NCBI GenBank assembly: GCA_027483285.1
Contig: JAIXUZ010000308.1
Span: 1-14,656 of the forward strand
Origin: Bacteroidota bacterium
GTDB lineage: Bacteria > Bacteroidota > Bacteroidia > CAMBQF01
Reading direction: 5' to 3'
DNA length: 14,656 nucleotides
Positions 1 to 7,241 of the stretch are shown here, piece after piece. Under the pieces are notes generated by a model, which was not told the DNA's origin, searched no databases, and saw only the letters and a list, made by a program, of their open reading frames with translations. The translations under genes were made by a program, and so were the position numbers. Every line of letters starts with the position of its first letter. The first letter of the stretch is position 1.

Positions 1-35
1 ATATAAACACTTTACATCGGTTTAAGTTTGAAAAC

Positions 36-2297
36 TTACCTAATGTCCATTGGGTTGCCATCAACATCTACAAGGAAGTAGCGGTAGGCAATATGCACAA
101 TAGCCCATCCGTTGCGGAAAATCCCCGCCTCATCAAACGATTCCGGGATAACCTCATTGCCTGTAGCATCAATGTAGCCATACTTAGGCCCTTTAATGGC
201 ACGCGCCAGCCCTTCGGTAAACTGGTAAAGCGACAGGTATTTGGGTTTGATAACCTCATTGCCGCTCGCATCAATAGCACCCCATTTCTTTTTCAGTTTT
301 ACTAAGGCTATAACCCCCTTTTGCGGCTCTTCTAAAATATCAATCTCGTCGTATATAACATCGGCTACCTTTTTACCCAAACTGTCTACCAAACCCCAGC
401 GACGGCCGTTAAATACCGTAGCATACCCCTTGTAAAACTTAGGGTAGTAGCCCGCCTTAAGTTGCGGCGATGCTGTTTTTAAATCCAAACGGTAGTCCGA
501 TGTAAAAGTGGGCTCTATCAGTTCCCTACCGCTGCGGTCTATCACACCCCATTTGCCGTCAAGCTTTACAAAAGCCACATTGCCCTGAAAGGCTGTAATC
601 TTATCATACTTAGGCTCTACAACCACCTTGCCTGTACTGTCAATCAACCCTGTTTTTTTATTCAGGCTGATAGGGGCGTAGCCTTTTAAAAACGATTCAA
701 AATCATCATACTTAGGGGCTATAACCATTTTGCCTGTACTGTCAGCAAAGCCCCAGTGGCAAACGGTGTAGCGTGTAGGTAGGCCATTGCGGGTACCCAC
801 CTGATATTCGCCCTCGCAAACGGCACAGTAGCCGTTTCCAATAGTGCTTATCAGGTAGTATGTAACGGGCAGCACTATTTTGCCGCTGCTGTTTACCAGC
901 CCGTTCTTTTTGCCCGATACTACACAGGCCAGGTTAGGCGCTATGTAGCGTATGGTATCATACACAAAAGGCGTAAGCTCTTTACCCAACGGGCTTACAA
1001 GCCCTGCCTTGCCATCTTTGTAGGCAATAGACATATTAGGCGAGTACCAGCGCATTTTATCAAATTCAAACGGCTTGGCAGCACCGGTTAGTTTCCACTC
1101 ATTGCCGCTGCGCTCCCATACATTGCTATTGCTAAGTTTAGTAGCCTGGGTGCCAATATCGCCCAGTAGTTCGCGGCCGTTCAGGTCAACCAACAGCAAC
1201 TGGTGTTTCTCGCGCACTGGCAGCATCCCTTTTACAAAAGCCGTATGGTCTACCTTATCATATTTCAGCTCCACTACAACTTTGCCTGTAGTATCAAGCA
1301 AGCCCCATTTTTTATCTTTCTTAACCAGTATACGGTCGTTTACAAGGGTGGCAATAGTCTCATATTCGTTGGGCACTTTTTGGTTGCCGTTAATGTCTAT
1401 CACACCCCACTTATCGTTTTGCTCAGTGGCAAACAAGTCGCCACCTAAAGAGAATACCGCCTCAAACTCAGGGGTTATCACCTCATGCCCTGTGGTATCT
1501 ATCAGCCCCATCTTGTCACCCAGTTTCACCTGCATCAAACCTGTAGCCGTTGCCGACTGGTTTATCCAATCATATTTAGGCTCCAGTATCAACTCACCCC
1601 GGTTATTTATCAACCCCGACTTATCATTCATCATCACCTGCACAAAGCCGCTCCTTGTTCCCGCATCGGCATAGTCATGGTAAATAGGTTTCACTATTTC
1701 CGCGCCTGTAGTATCAACAAAACCTATACGGCAATTTATTTGCGATGGTATTTTGGCACCCATTGTTTGCCTGCCCATAGAGTCTACATAAATAGTCTGG
1801 CAACCTTGCTGCACGGCTATCATAGTGCCGCCCGCAACAAACTCAATACCGTCGTATTTTGGTATTAGCATCAGGTTTCCGCCCGGGCTTATAAGGCCCA
1901 CTTTGTTGTTTTGGCCAAGGCGTATATAGCCCTTGCCTACCATTTTATATTCAGAGCAAACAGCATCTATAATTATGCTTCCATCGCGGCGGGCAAAGCC
2001 CATCAGCTTATCATTGTAGGTAACCACAGGCCCGTTGGCTATCAGGCTTACATCGGTATATTTTTGTTTAGATAGTTTTTTACCCGTAGTATCGGCAAAG
2101 TACCATTTTCCGCCTTCTTTCAAAGCCACAGTGCCCGGCCCCAGGTAATAAATACCCTCAAAGGTTTTTATGGGGCGGCCATTGTGCAATATCTTTTTAC
2201 CGTCTAACTGGTAAGGCGAGTTAGATACCGGTGGCTGCGCCGATAGGCTTATTGCGGCAATCAATGCCAGTGCCGAAGAAAGTGCTGTTTTAAACAT
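36..2297 (-). CDS. Secreted WG-repeat protein (753 aa)
   Basis: A hydrophobic N-terminal signal peptide (about residues 1-20, ending SLSAQ) points to export. The rest is a chain of about 17 degenerate units of roughly 30-45 residues with the pattern [K/R]-W-G-[L/V/F]-[I/V/A]-D-[T/S]-[T/S]-G-x-x-[V/I]-[I/V]-x-P-K-Y-D, for example KWGLLDTTGKVVVELKYD and KTGLIDSTGKVVVEPKYD. This is the WG_beta_rep signature of secreted or surface repeat proteins common in Bacteroidota. The fold is a repetitive beta structure and no enzymatic activity is known for most members. No other domain is visible, and the last unit ends close to the C-terminus. The ATG at 2297 fits the signal peptide. The gene is divergent from the 173-aa secreted protein across 94 bases. 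The family call is firm; the role (binding or surface scaffold) is unknown. Confidence 0.9.
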   Translation of the reverse strand: MFKTALSSALALIAAISLSAQPPVSNSPYQLDGKKILHNGRPIKTFEGIYYLGPGTVALKEGGKWYFADTTGKKLSKQKYTDVSLIANGPVVTYNDKLMGFARRDGSIIIDAVCSEYKMVGKGYIRLGQNNKVGLISPGGNLMLIPKYDGIEFVAGGTMIAVQQGCQTIYVDSMGRQTMGAKIPSQINCRIGFVDTTGAEIVKPIYHDYADAGTRSGFVQVMMNDKSGLINNRGELILEPKYDWINQSATATGLMQVKLGDKMGLIDTTGHEVITPEFEAVFSLGGDLFATEQNDKWGVIDINGNQKVPNEYETIATLVNDRILVKKDKKWGLLDTTGKVVVELKYDKVDHTAFVKGMLPVREKHQLLLVDLNGRELLGDIGTQATKLSNSNVWERSGNEWKLTGAAKPFEFDKMRWYSPNMSIAYKDGKAGLVSPLGKELTPFVYDTIRYIAPNLACVVSGKKNGLVNSSGKIVLPVTYYLISTIGNGYCAVCEGEYQVGTRNGLPTRYTVCHWGFADSTGKMVIAPKYDDFESFLKGYAPISLNKKTGLIDSTGKVVVEPKYDKITAFQGNVAFVKLDGKWGVIDRSGRELIEPTFTSDYRLDLKTASPQLKAGYYPKFYKGYATVFNGRRWGLVDSLGKKVADVIYDEIDILEEPQKGVIALVKLKKKWGAIDASGNEVIKPKYLSLYQFTEGLARAIKGPKYGYIDATGNEVIPESFDEAGIFRNGWAIVHIAYRYFLVDVDGNPMDIR

Positions 2298-2312
2298 AGT
2301 GCTAATTGTGTA

Positions 2313-2345
2313 CGAAAATAGCTAAGAAACGTTCATTCCCTGCAA
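2313..2345 (-). promoter_or_regulatory. Possible Bacteroidota-type promoter for the WG-repeat gene
   Basis: On the minus strand TTG (2345-2343) is followed after 22 bases by TATTTTCG (2320-2313), one mismatch from the TAnnTTTG -7 consensus. It lies 16 bases upstream of the ATG at 2297. The match is imperfect and was read by eye only. Confidence 0.3.
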
Positions 2346-2391
2346 CACCCGTAAGGAAGTTATTTACTACCTTAGCCTTAAAATAGTTTAT

Positions 2392-2913
2392 ATGCGCTAC
2401 ATAGCTTTAATATTGGTTGTTTTGGCTTTTAATGCAAACGCCCAGGTGCCTACCGGTATTTTTAACGAGAAAGAGTTCTCATTGATTTTTCCTTCCAGCT
2501 GGGATACCGCCCATTTTGGTGGCATACCCGTTGTTTTTGCCCCCGAAGAAAGTGCCAAAGATGGTTTTAGGGAGAATGTCAATATAACATCAGAAAGAGG
2601 CCCTATGGTTGAAGATTTAACCATTGATGAGTATGTAAAACTATCGAAAGACAATCTGGAACCTACTCTTGGCGATGAGATAAAAACCTTTAAGGTTACG
2701 CCTTACGCTGTTGGTAAATACAAAACAGAAGGCCGCTTGCTAACCTATACCACCACCAAGTTTGCCGATGATGGCACCGAGCTGCAACTATGGCAGGCTG
2801 TGGTAAAAGAAGGCCGGAAGTTTTTTGTTATCACCTATACCGCTACCCCCGATATGTTTAACAAATACTTTAAAGAGGTAGAAAATATTGTTAGCACCAT
2901 TAGGTTTAAATAA
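2392..2913 (+). CDS. Small secreted protein, PsbP/DcrB-like (173 aa)
   Basis: Residues 1-17 (hydrophobic, ending NANAQ) form a clear signal peptide, so the product is exported. The mature part begins FNEKEFSLIFPSSWD. It carries a strand-rich pattern with an ENVNI strand near residue 62, a middle helix (DEYVKLSKDNL) and a C-terminal pair reading EGRKFFVITYTATPD and then FNKYFKEVENIVSTIRF. The opening 'sFsi.fP.gW', the central 'NVni' strand and the closing 'f..i..Si.f' are typical of the Mog1/PsbP/DcrB-like alpha-beta fold. This fold assignment is inference from pattern, not from a search. Its stop lies one base from the stop of the convergent lycopene cyclase gene. The biochemical role is unknown. 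Confidence 0.75.
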   Translation: MRYIALILVVLAFNANAQVPTGIFNEKEFSLIFPSSWDTAHFGGIPVVFAPEESAKDGFRENVNITSERGPMVEDLTIDEYVKLSKDNLEPTLGDEIKTFKVTPYAVGKYKTEGRLLTYTTTKFADDGTELQLWQAVVKEGRKFFVITYTATPDMFNKYFKEVENIVSTIRFK

Positions 2914-2914
2914 C

Positions 2915-3607
2915 CTATAGTTTTTTGGTTGACCGCTTTTGCCCTACATACTCATATATCCCAATATTCATAAGTAACAACAGCATTGAGTATATGGTGT
3001 CTTCTGCCGGTATGGTAAACAAGCGTATGCCCAAGTTTTCAGCATCGTTATAGATTACCACAGGCAGCGATGTAAGCACCCCGTTTACTATAAAAAACGG
3101 AATAAGATGTACAATATACCCCATCCAAAAATAGCCGCCTAAGCGGTTTTTAAATACGTTTATATACAGTACCAAAAAAAGTGCGGTAAGTAAAAATGTA
3201 ATAAACGTGTAGATTTTGCCGTAGCTTAAAACCCCGGTAATAAAAAGTAGCAAAGCAATAACAGGGGCTATATATCTTGAAGGCTTTTCTAGGTAATCGG
3301 GCAGGTAAGCCTTTAGGCATTCGTAAATAAATACACAGGCATATGGCACTGTTAAAAAGAATAACCATTCCTCTATAGGCAGGTTACCTATGTATATTCC
3401 AATTAAATACTCTAGGTTAAAAGCCCACACACCATAGTGCGTTTTCAGCATATCCCACACAATAAAAAATGCGCCGGTAATACCTATTCCCCAAACCAAC
3501 TGCGGCCATTTATTATAAAAGGCCACCTTTTTATCAAACGATAATACAAAAGGAAAAAAAAGTGTTACAATGTTTAATAGCAAATATGTATAGTGCTTAT
3601 CAAACAT
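2915..3607 (-). CDS. crtYcd: Fusion-type lycopene cyclase CrtYcd (230 aa)
   Basis: This integral membrane enzyme cyclises psi ends of lycopene to beta rings. It fuses two halves that are separate CrtYc and CrtYd subunits in actinobacteria. About seven hydrophobic segments are visible (near 8-24, 37-54, 81-98, 112-128, 132-151, 161-181 and 204-221). The first half carries PIEEWLFF at 77-84 and the second carries IPAEDTIYS at 199-207, the two E/D-containing signatures of the lycopene cyclase domain repeat. Both are intact. It is the last gene of the carotenoid cluster, starting 3 bases after crtB. Fusion-type cyclases of Bacteroidota are known from carotenoid clusters such as that of Algoriphagus. 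Whether this one makes one ring (gamma-carotene) or two (beta-carotene) cannot be read from sequence, but cruF and crtD nearby favour a one-ring product. Confidence 0.9.
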   Translation of the reverse strand: MFDKHYTYLLLNIVTLFFPFVLSFDKKVAFYNKWPQLVWGIGITGAFFIVWDMLKTHYGVWAFNLEYLIGIYIGNLPIEEWLFFLTVPYACVFIYECLKAYLPDYLEKPSRYIAPVIALLLFITGVLSYGKIYTFITFLLTALFLVLYINVFKNRLGGYFWMGYIVHLIPFFIVNGVLTSLPVVIYNDAENLGIRLFTIPAEDTIYSMLLLLMNIGIYEYVGQKRSTKKL

Positions 3608-3610
3608 AGC

Positions 3611-4480
3611 TTACAGAAGGTTTAGCCTATAGCGCGCATCCGATTTTAATAAGATAAAAATCTTTATCATATTGTTTATCCTTATGCGTTCTACTTTAAT
3701 TGTGTCGGGTTTTTTACCCTTTATTTTTTTAAATAATTTAGTGTAGTATCGGTAGGCCAGGTATACACCTTTGCGGCAGCCAATTGGCAGTTCTTTGATA
3801 CCAGCTAAAGCGTCGTTAAAATCCTTTTCTATCTCTGCTTCAATTAGCTTTTTATCTGTACTGGTAAATTGTTCAAAGTCTATACCGGGAAAATAAATTC
3901 GTCCGCGCTCATCAAAATCGTCCTTCATATCACGCAAAAAATTTACTTTCTGAAAAGCAGCACCTAAGCTGCGTGCAGGCGCTTTTAATCGTTCAAATTC
4001 AGCTTTGTTGCCGTTACAAAACACCCTGAGGCACATAAGGCCTACCACCTCTGCCGATCCATATATATATTGCTCGTAAAGCTTATCACTGTATGTATGC
4101 CCTGTTAGGTCCATTTCCATAGAGTCTAAAAAGGCATCTATCAGCTCCTGTTCTATACCATAGTGTCTTACAACCTGCTGAAAGCTATTGATAATGGGGT
4201 TCATTGATAAGCCTCTTTGTAACGCCTTGTAGGTATCGTCTCTAAACTCGCTAAGCAATGTTGCCTTGTCTTGTTCATGGAAAGTGTCTACAATCTCATC
4301 GGCATAGCGCACATAGCCATACACAGCGTATATAGCATCGCGGTATTCTTTAGCAATAAGCGATATGCCTAATGAAAAAGATGTACTGTAGTACTTGGTA
4401 ACTATACGGCTGCAGAGTATGGCAGTGGTATCAAAAAGCTGCTTTTGTTCTGCAAATAATTTACTTTTATTAGGTTCCAT
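3611..4480 (-). CDS. crtB: Phytoene synthase CrtB (289 aa)
   Basis: CrtB condenses two geranylgeranyl diphosphates head to head through prephytoene diphosphate to 15-cis-phytoene, the first committed step of C40 carotenoid synthesis. It belongs to the squalene/phytoene synthase family. Both metal-binding aspartate motifs are present: DEIVD at 61-65 and DMKDD at 184-188, the latter within KVNFLRDMKDDFDERGR. The conserved STSF (32-35) and YIYGSAEVVGLM (138-149) segments are also present. Its length is normal for bacterial CrtB. It starts at an ATG 12 bases after crtI and ends 3 bases before crtYcd, which indicates cotranscription. Squalene-type alternatives (HpnC/HpnD) are unlikely given the crtI and crtYcd neighbours. 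Confidence 0.95.
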   Translation of the reverse strand: MEPNKSKLFAEQKQLFDTTAILCSRIVTKYYSTSFSLGISLIAKEYRDAIYAVYGYVRYADEIVDTFHEQDKATLLSEFRDDTYKALQRGLSMNPIINSFQQVVRHYGIEQELIDAFLDSMEMDLTGHTYSDKLYEQYIYGSAEVVGLMCLRVFCNGNKAEFERLKAPARSLGAAFQKVNFLRDMKDDFDERGRIYFPGIDFEQFTSTDKKLIEAEIEKDFNDALAGIKELPIGCRKGVYLAYRYYTKLFKKIKGKKPDTIKVERIRINNMIKIFILLKSDARYRLNLL

Positions 4481-4492
4481 TACTAAATTTGG

Positions 4493-5965
4493 TTAAGCTT
4501 CTTCTACTATTCTTTCGGTTACAAGGCGAGAGCTTATAACAACTATAGGCAGCCCCGTTCCTGGCGTGGTTGATGCGCCAACATAATACAGGTTGCTTAG
4601 CTCTTCGTCTTTATTAGCGGGCCTAAAACCGCCTATTTGGTTTAAACCGTGGGCAAGGCCCAGGCCGCTGCCACGGTAAAGGTTAAGGCTGTTTTGCCAC
4701 TCTGTTGGCGACAAGATTATTTTGGTCATGATGTTGTTTGCTATATCATATCCAACACGCTTACCCAAATCATCAATGATGGTTTCGGCTAGTTTCTCGG
4801 CATCGTCCCACGATTTTTTATAGCGCAAATCGGGCACAGGACAAAGTATAAAGAGGTTTTCGCAGCCTTCAGGTGCGCAGTCAGCATTCGATTTTGAGCT
4901 TACGTTTACGTAATAGTAAGGCTTGTCGGGGTTTACTGATAGCTTGAAAATATCATCAGCATACTCTTTAAAGTTATCTCCTAAAAAGTAGTTGTGGTGG
5001 TTCAGCCCTTCAATTTTGCCTTTCACCCCAAGGTATATGGTAAAAGGGGCAAGGGTCCAGTCCATAGCGTCTAGGCGCTCTTCGCTGTAGCGTGCACGTT
5101 TCAATATCTTCCCCCGGAAAGATGCCGCATCAGCATTAACTACAAAAATATCGGCTTTGTGTTCCACCCCTTTATTATCCCTGATGGCAGTTACCTTTTT
5201 GCCGTCGGTAATACATTCAACCACCTCGGTATTGTATTCAAACTTAACACCGCGTTTGTGTAACTCAGCAACAAGCTCTTCAACAATACGGTACATGCCG
5301 CCTTTTACATTCCAGTAGCCATCGTGCTGCAGTTCGGTGTAGTTAAGCAGTTTATATACGGCCGGGGTTTCAAAAGGTGTAGCTCCTAAAAAGAATGCTA
5401 CTAATGAGAAGATTACCTTTACCTCGTTGCTTTCAAACGAGTTTTCAAGGTCTTTCCACATCGAGTAAAACATACGCGGGGCATGTTTCCAAGGCACACG
5501 GGTAAGCTGCAACAGGTAGTGCAGTTTGCCATCAAAGTTTTGCTTTATAACAATATTCTCGGTGTCATGAAAAATTGCCCTGGCATTGTTAAGGTATTTC
5601 TCCACCTTGGCCTTAAAGTTTGGTTCTACTACTTCAAATTCAGTAGCCAGTTTATCAAGGTCTGTAAATATGTTATATCGTTTGCCGTTGCTAAAATTCA
5701 CGGTATATAATGGGTCAAGCTTTTGATACTCCAAAGGGTCTTTCATCCCGCAGGCTTCAAATAGCTCTTTAAACTCGTAACTCATGCTAAAAAACGATGG
5801 CCCCATATCAAACGTAAATCCATCACTTTTTAATTGGTTTAGCCGGCCACCGGGTTGGTGGTATTTCTCCAGCACGGTTATATCTTTGTAACCTTTTGTT
5901 GTTAACCTTAATGCTGTTGCCAACGCCCCTAAACCAGATCCTGTTATCAGTACTTTTTTGCTCAT
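4493..5965 (-). CDS. crtI: Phytoene desaturase CrtI (490 aa)
   Basis: This FAD-dependent desaturase-isomerase would convert phytoene to lycopene in stepwise desaturations. The N-terminal dinucleotide-binding segment reads VLITGSGLGALATAL (GSGLGA at 9-14, a GxGxxA variant). It is followed by LEKYHQPGGRLNQ, with PGGR at 38-41, and by FTFDMGPS near 50-57. The C-terminal carotenoid-desaturase signature YVGASTTPGTGLP sits near 461-473. Length is typical of CrtI. The ATG overlaps the crtZ stop by one base (TAATG), consistent with translational coupling. A second desaturase (crtD) lies in the same cluster. I assign this copy as CrtI because it sits directly before crtB and because the other copy resembles Bacteroidota CrtD more closely. 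How many desaturation steps it makes is not visible. Confidence 0.92.
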   Translation of the reverse strand: MSKKVLITGSGLGALATALRLTTKGYKDITVLEKYHQPGGRLNQLKSDGFTFDMGPSFFSMSYEFKELFEACGMKDPLEYQKLDPLYTVNFSNGKRYNIFTDLDKLATEFEVVEPNFKAKVEKYLNNARAIFHDTENIVIKQNFDGKLHYLLQLTRVPWKHAPRMFYSMWKDLENSFESNEVKVIFSLVAFFLGATPFETPAVYKLLNYTELQHDGYWNVKGGMYRIVEELVAELHKRGVKFEYNTEVVECITDGKKVTAIRDNKGVEHKADIFVVNADAASFRGKILKRARYSEERLDAMDWTLAPFTIYLGVKGKIEGLNHHNYFLGDNFKEYADDIFKLSVNPDKPYYYVNVSSKSNADCAPEGCENLFILCPVPDLRYKKSWDDAEKLAETIIDDLGKRVGYDIANNIMTKIILSPTEWQNSLNLYRGSGLGLAHGLNQIGGFRPANKDEELSNLYYVGASTTPGTGLPIVVISSRLVTERIVEEA

Positions 5966-6411
5966 TACTTCTTAAAATATTTTGGGTGTGGCAATAAAAA
6001 TCCAAACGACTCACCCTCTTCCTTTTCCATCTTTTTATGGTGGATTTTGTGTGCTATCCGCAAGGCACGCAGGTATCGGTTATCAACCTTGCTAAACCAT
6101 TTAAGCCTGCGGTGTACATAAATATCATGAACAAAAAAATACGCTGCACCATACGCTGCTATGCCAATGCCCAGGTAAAAGCGGTAATCAAGGCCGTTAG
6201 CTGCACCGCCAATGGTAAGTATCATAGATATAATAGCAAAAAATACCCCAAACCAATCGTTACGTTCAAAAGCGCGGTAGCCGGGCTCGTGGTGGTCTTT
6301 GTGCAAACTCCATAAAAAGCCGTGCATTATATATTTGTGGGTAAACCAGGCAACAAACTCCATGCCTGCAAAAGCTCCTAAAAAGCAAAATGTATATACT
6401 AACAAGTTCAT
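5965..6411 (-). CDS. crtZ: Beta-carotene/gamma-carotene 3-hydroxylase CrtZ (148 aa)
   Basis: CrtZ is a membrane di-iron hydroxylase of the fatty-acid hydroxylase superfamily that adds a 3-hydroxyl to beta-ionone rings. All four histidine clusters are present: H25-x4-H30 (HKYIMH), H37-x2-H40-H41 (HKDHH), H95-x4-H100 (HDIYVH) and H121-x2-H124-H125 (HKIHH). Hydrophobic segments lie near 3-22, 54-70 and 79-95. I chose the ATG at 6411 because the protein then begins with its first membrane segment and has normal CrtZ length. The frame stays open upstream to 6513, but those 34 codons fall in the AT-rich leader and encode nothing family-like. The stop overlaps the crtI start by one base. With one cyclised end as substrate, the product is the 3-OH half of saproxanthin or related pigments; with two, zeaxanthin. 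Confidence 0.93.
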   Translation of the reverse strand: MNLLVYTFCFLGAFAGMEFVAWFTHKYIMHGFLWSLHKDHHEPGYRAFERNDWFGVFFAIISMILTIGGAANGLDYRFYLGIGIAAYGAAYFFVHDIYVHRRLKWFSKVDNRYLRALRIAHKIHHKKMEKEEGESFGFLLPHPKYFKK

Positions 6412-6437
6412 GTATTGTATCCGTAAATAGCCCTGAA

Positions 6438-6489
6438 TAAACAATAGCACTTTATTATTGTTTAATGTTTTTTGTAAAAAATTAAACAA
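6438..6489. repeat. Three TTGTTTA heptamers forming two overlapping inverted repeats in the crtZ leader
   Basis: On the plus strand TAAACAA lies at 6438-6444, TTGTTTA at 6458-6464 and TAAACAA at 6483-6489. The first pair extends to perfect 9-base arms (6438-6446 and 6456-6464) with a 9-base spacer. The second pair extends to perfect 9-base arms (6458-6466 and 6481-6489) with a 14-base spacer. The middle copy is shared, so two alternative dyads or RNA hairpins are possible. The block lies 27-78 bases upstream of the crtZ ATG. It could be a multi-site operator, or chance in an AT-rich stretch. Confidence 0.4.
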
Positions 6490-6528
6490 ATTATTTAAGT
6501 GCAATAAAATCAATTATGTAACTTTTGA

Positions 6529-6563
6529 CAAAGTTATACAAACTGCCTAATAATTATAAGCAA
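6529..6563 (-). promoter_or_regulatory. Possible promoter for crtZ-crtI-crtB-crtYcd
   Basis: On the minus strand TAACTTTG (6536-6529) matches the Bacteroidota -7 consensus TAnnTTTG exactly. A TTG lies 24 bases further upstream (6563-6561), a little far. The site overlaps the end of cruF. Transcription from it would give a leader of about 110 bases carrying the TTGTTTA repeats. It would let the early pathway genes be expressed apart from crtD-cruF. Confidence 0.38.
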
Positions 6564-7241
6564 GATAAAGAAAATAACTTGTATGGAGAATAGAAAAATA
6601 GCCATCATGTTGTGTACCCTTGTGCTACGGTAAATGTAGAATAGGCTGAACAGGCTACCTGCAACAAACCATGCTATATAGTTTTGCAATGGTATTGCGC
6701 CATTGTGCCAATGCCAGTAGCCCATTGCAATGGCATTAGGCTCTAATATTAAATCATAACCAGTCATTATTCCGCCTGCTAATAGTGCCGTAGGTACCAT
6801 CGGTAATTTAAACAGGCCAGCTATTTGGGTAGAGCAGTACACCATAAAAAACCAGTTTAAACCCAGTATTAATGGCACTTCCATCATTTTGGGCCCTAAC
6901 ACATTACCGTAGCTATATTCGCCAAATATTAAACCTGTCTGCACCCCGTCTACCTCTAAAAAAAAGCCAGCCACACCTACTAAAAACGATTTGAAAACAA
7001 AGTTAATGCCCTGCATGGTTATATAATCGCCTGGGCTTACTCCGTGCAACTGCTGCTCTTGTGCTTTTTGCATTATGGTATGCGACGTGGTATGGTAAAA
7101 AACCACCAGTACCACTGCCAGCATTATGTTTACTGATGATAATGTTACAAAAACATTATGGCATATAGGTAACGATAGGCCTACTAAGCCTACAATGTAT
7201 ATAATAATTACTATCAGGTATATCAGTTGGCTCCGCTTCAC
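6534..7241 (-). CDS. cruF: CruF-type carotenoid 1,2-hydratase (235 aa)
   Basis: This is a polytopic membrane protein of the carotenoid biosynthesis (DUF422/CruF) family. In bacteria that make myxol, saproxanthin or flexixanthin, such proteins hydrate the psi end of gamma-carotene to give the 1'-hydroxyl. Counting from the GTG start, family landmarks are GEYSYG (107-112), LGPK (115-118) with MEVPLILGLNW following, YDLILEP (162-168), and GYWHWHNGAIPLQNYIAWF (174-192). Hydrophobic segments lie near 5-24, 31-50, 81-97, 123-139, 185-203 and 212-232. I chose GTG at 7241 because it overlaps the crtD stop as GTGA, the usual coupled arrangement. A TTG at 7292 in the same frame would add 17 residues that only re-read the crtD C-terminus. 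The family call is strong; substrate and regiochemistry follow from context. Confidence 0.85.
   Translation of the reverse strand: MKRSQLIYLIVIIIYIVGLVGLSLPICHNVFVTLSSVNIMLAVVLVVFYHTTSHTIMQKAQEQQLHGVSPGDYITMQGINFVFKSFLVGVAGFFLEVDGVQTGLIFGEYSYGNVLGPKMMEVPLILGLNWFFMVYCSTQIAGLFKLPMVPTALLAGGIMTGYDLILEPNAIAMGYWHWHNGAIPLQNYIAWFVAGSLFSLFYIYRSTRVHNMMAIFLFSIQVIFFILLIIIRQFV

Noticed and set aside
23..38. TAAGTTT-GA-AAACTTA palindrome as terminator of the WG gene
   Set aside because: The loop would be only two bases, the stem is AT-rich, no T-run follows on the minus strand, and it overlaps the stop codon.
1075..1674. 199-codon open frame on the plus strand inside the WG gene
   Set aside because: It is antisense to a clear repeat protein; its own apparent repetitiveness is the mirror of the WG repeats.
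2368..2375. TACCTTAG as -7 element for the 173-aa secreted protein
   Set aside because: It has one mismatch to TAnnTTTG, but no TTG element lies at a suitable distance upstream.
6412..6513. Upstream extension of crtZ to an earlier start at 6513
   Set aside because: The 34 extra codons fall in the AT-rich leader, cover the inverted repeats and encode nothing CrtZ-like; the ATG at 6411 gives the normal length.
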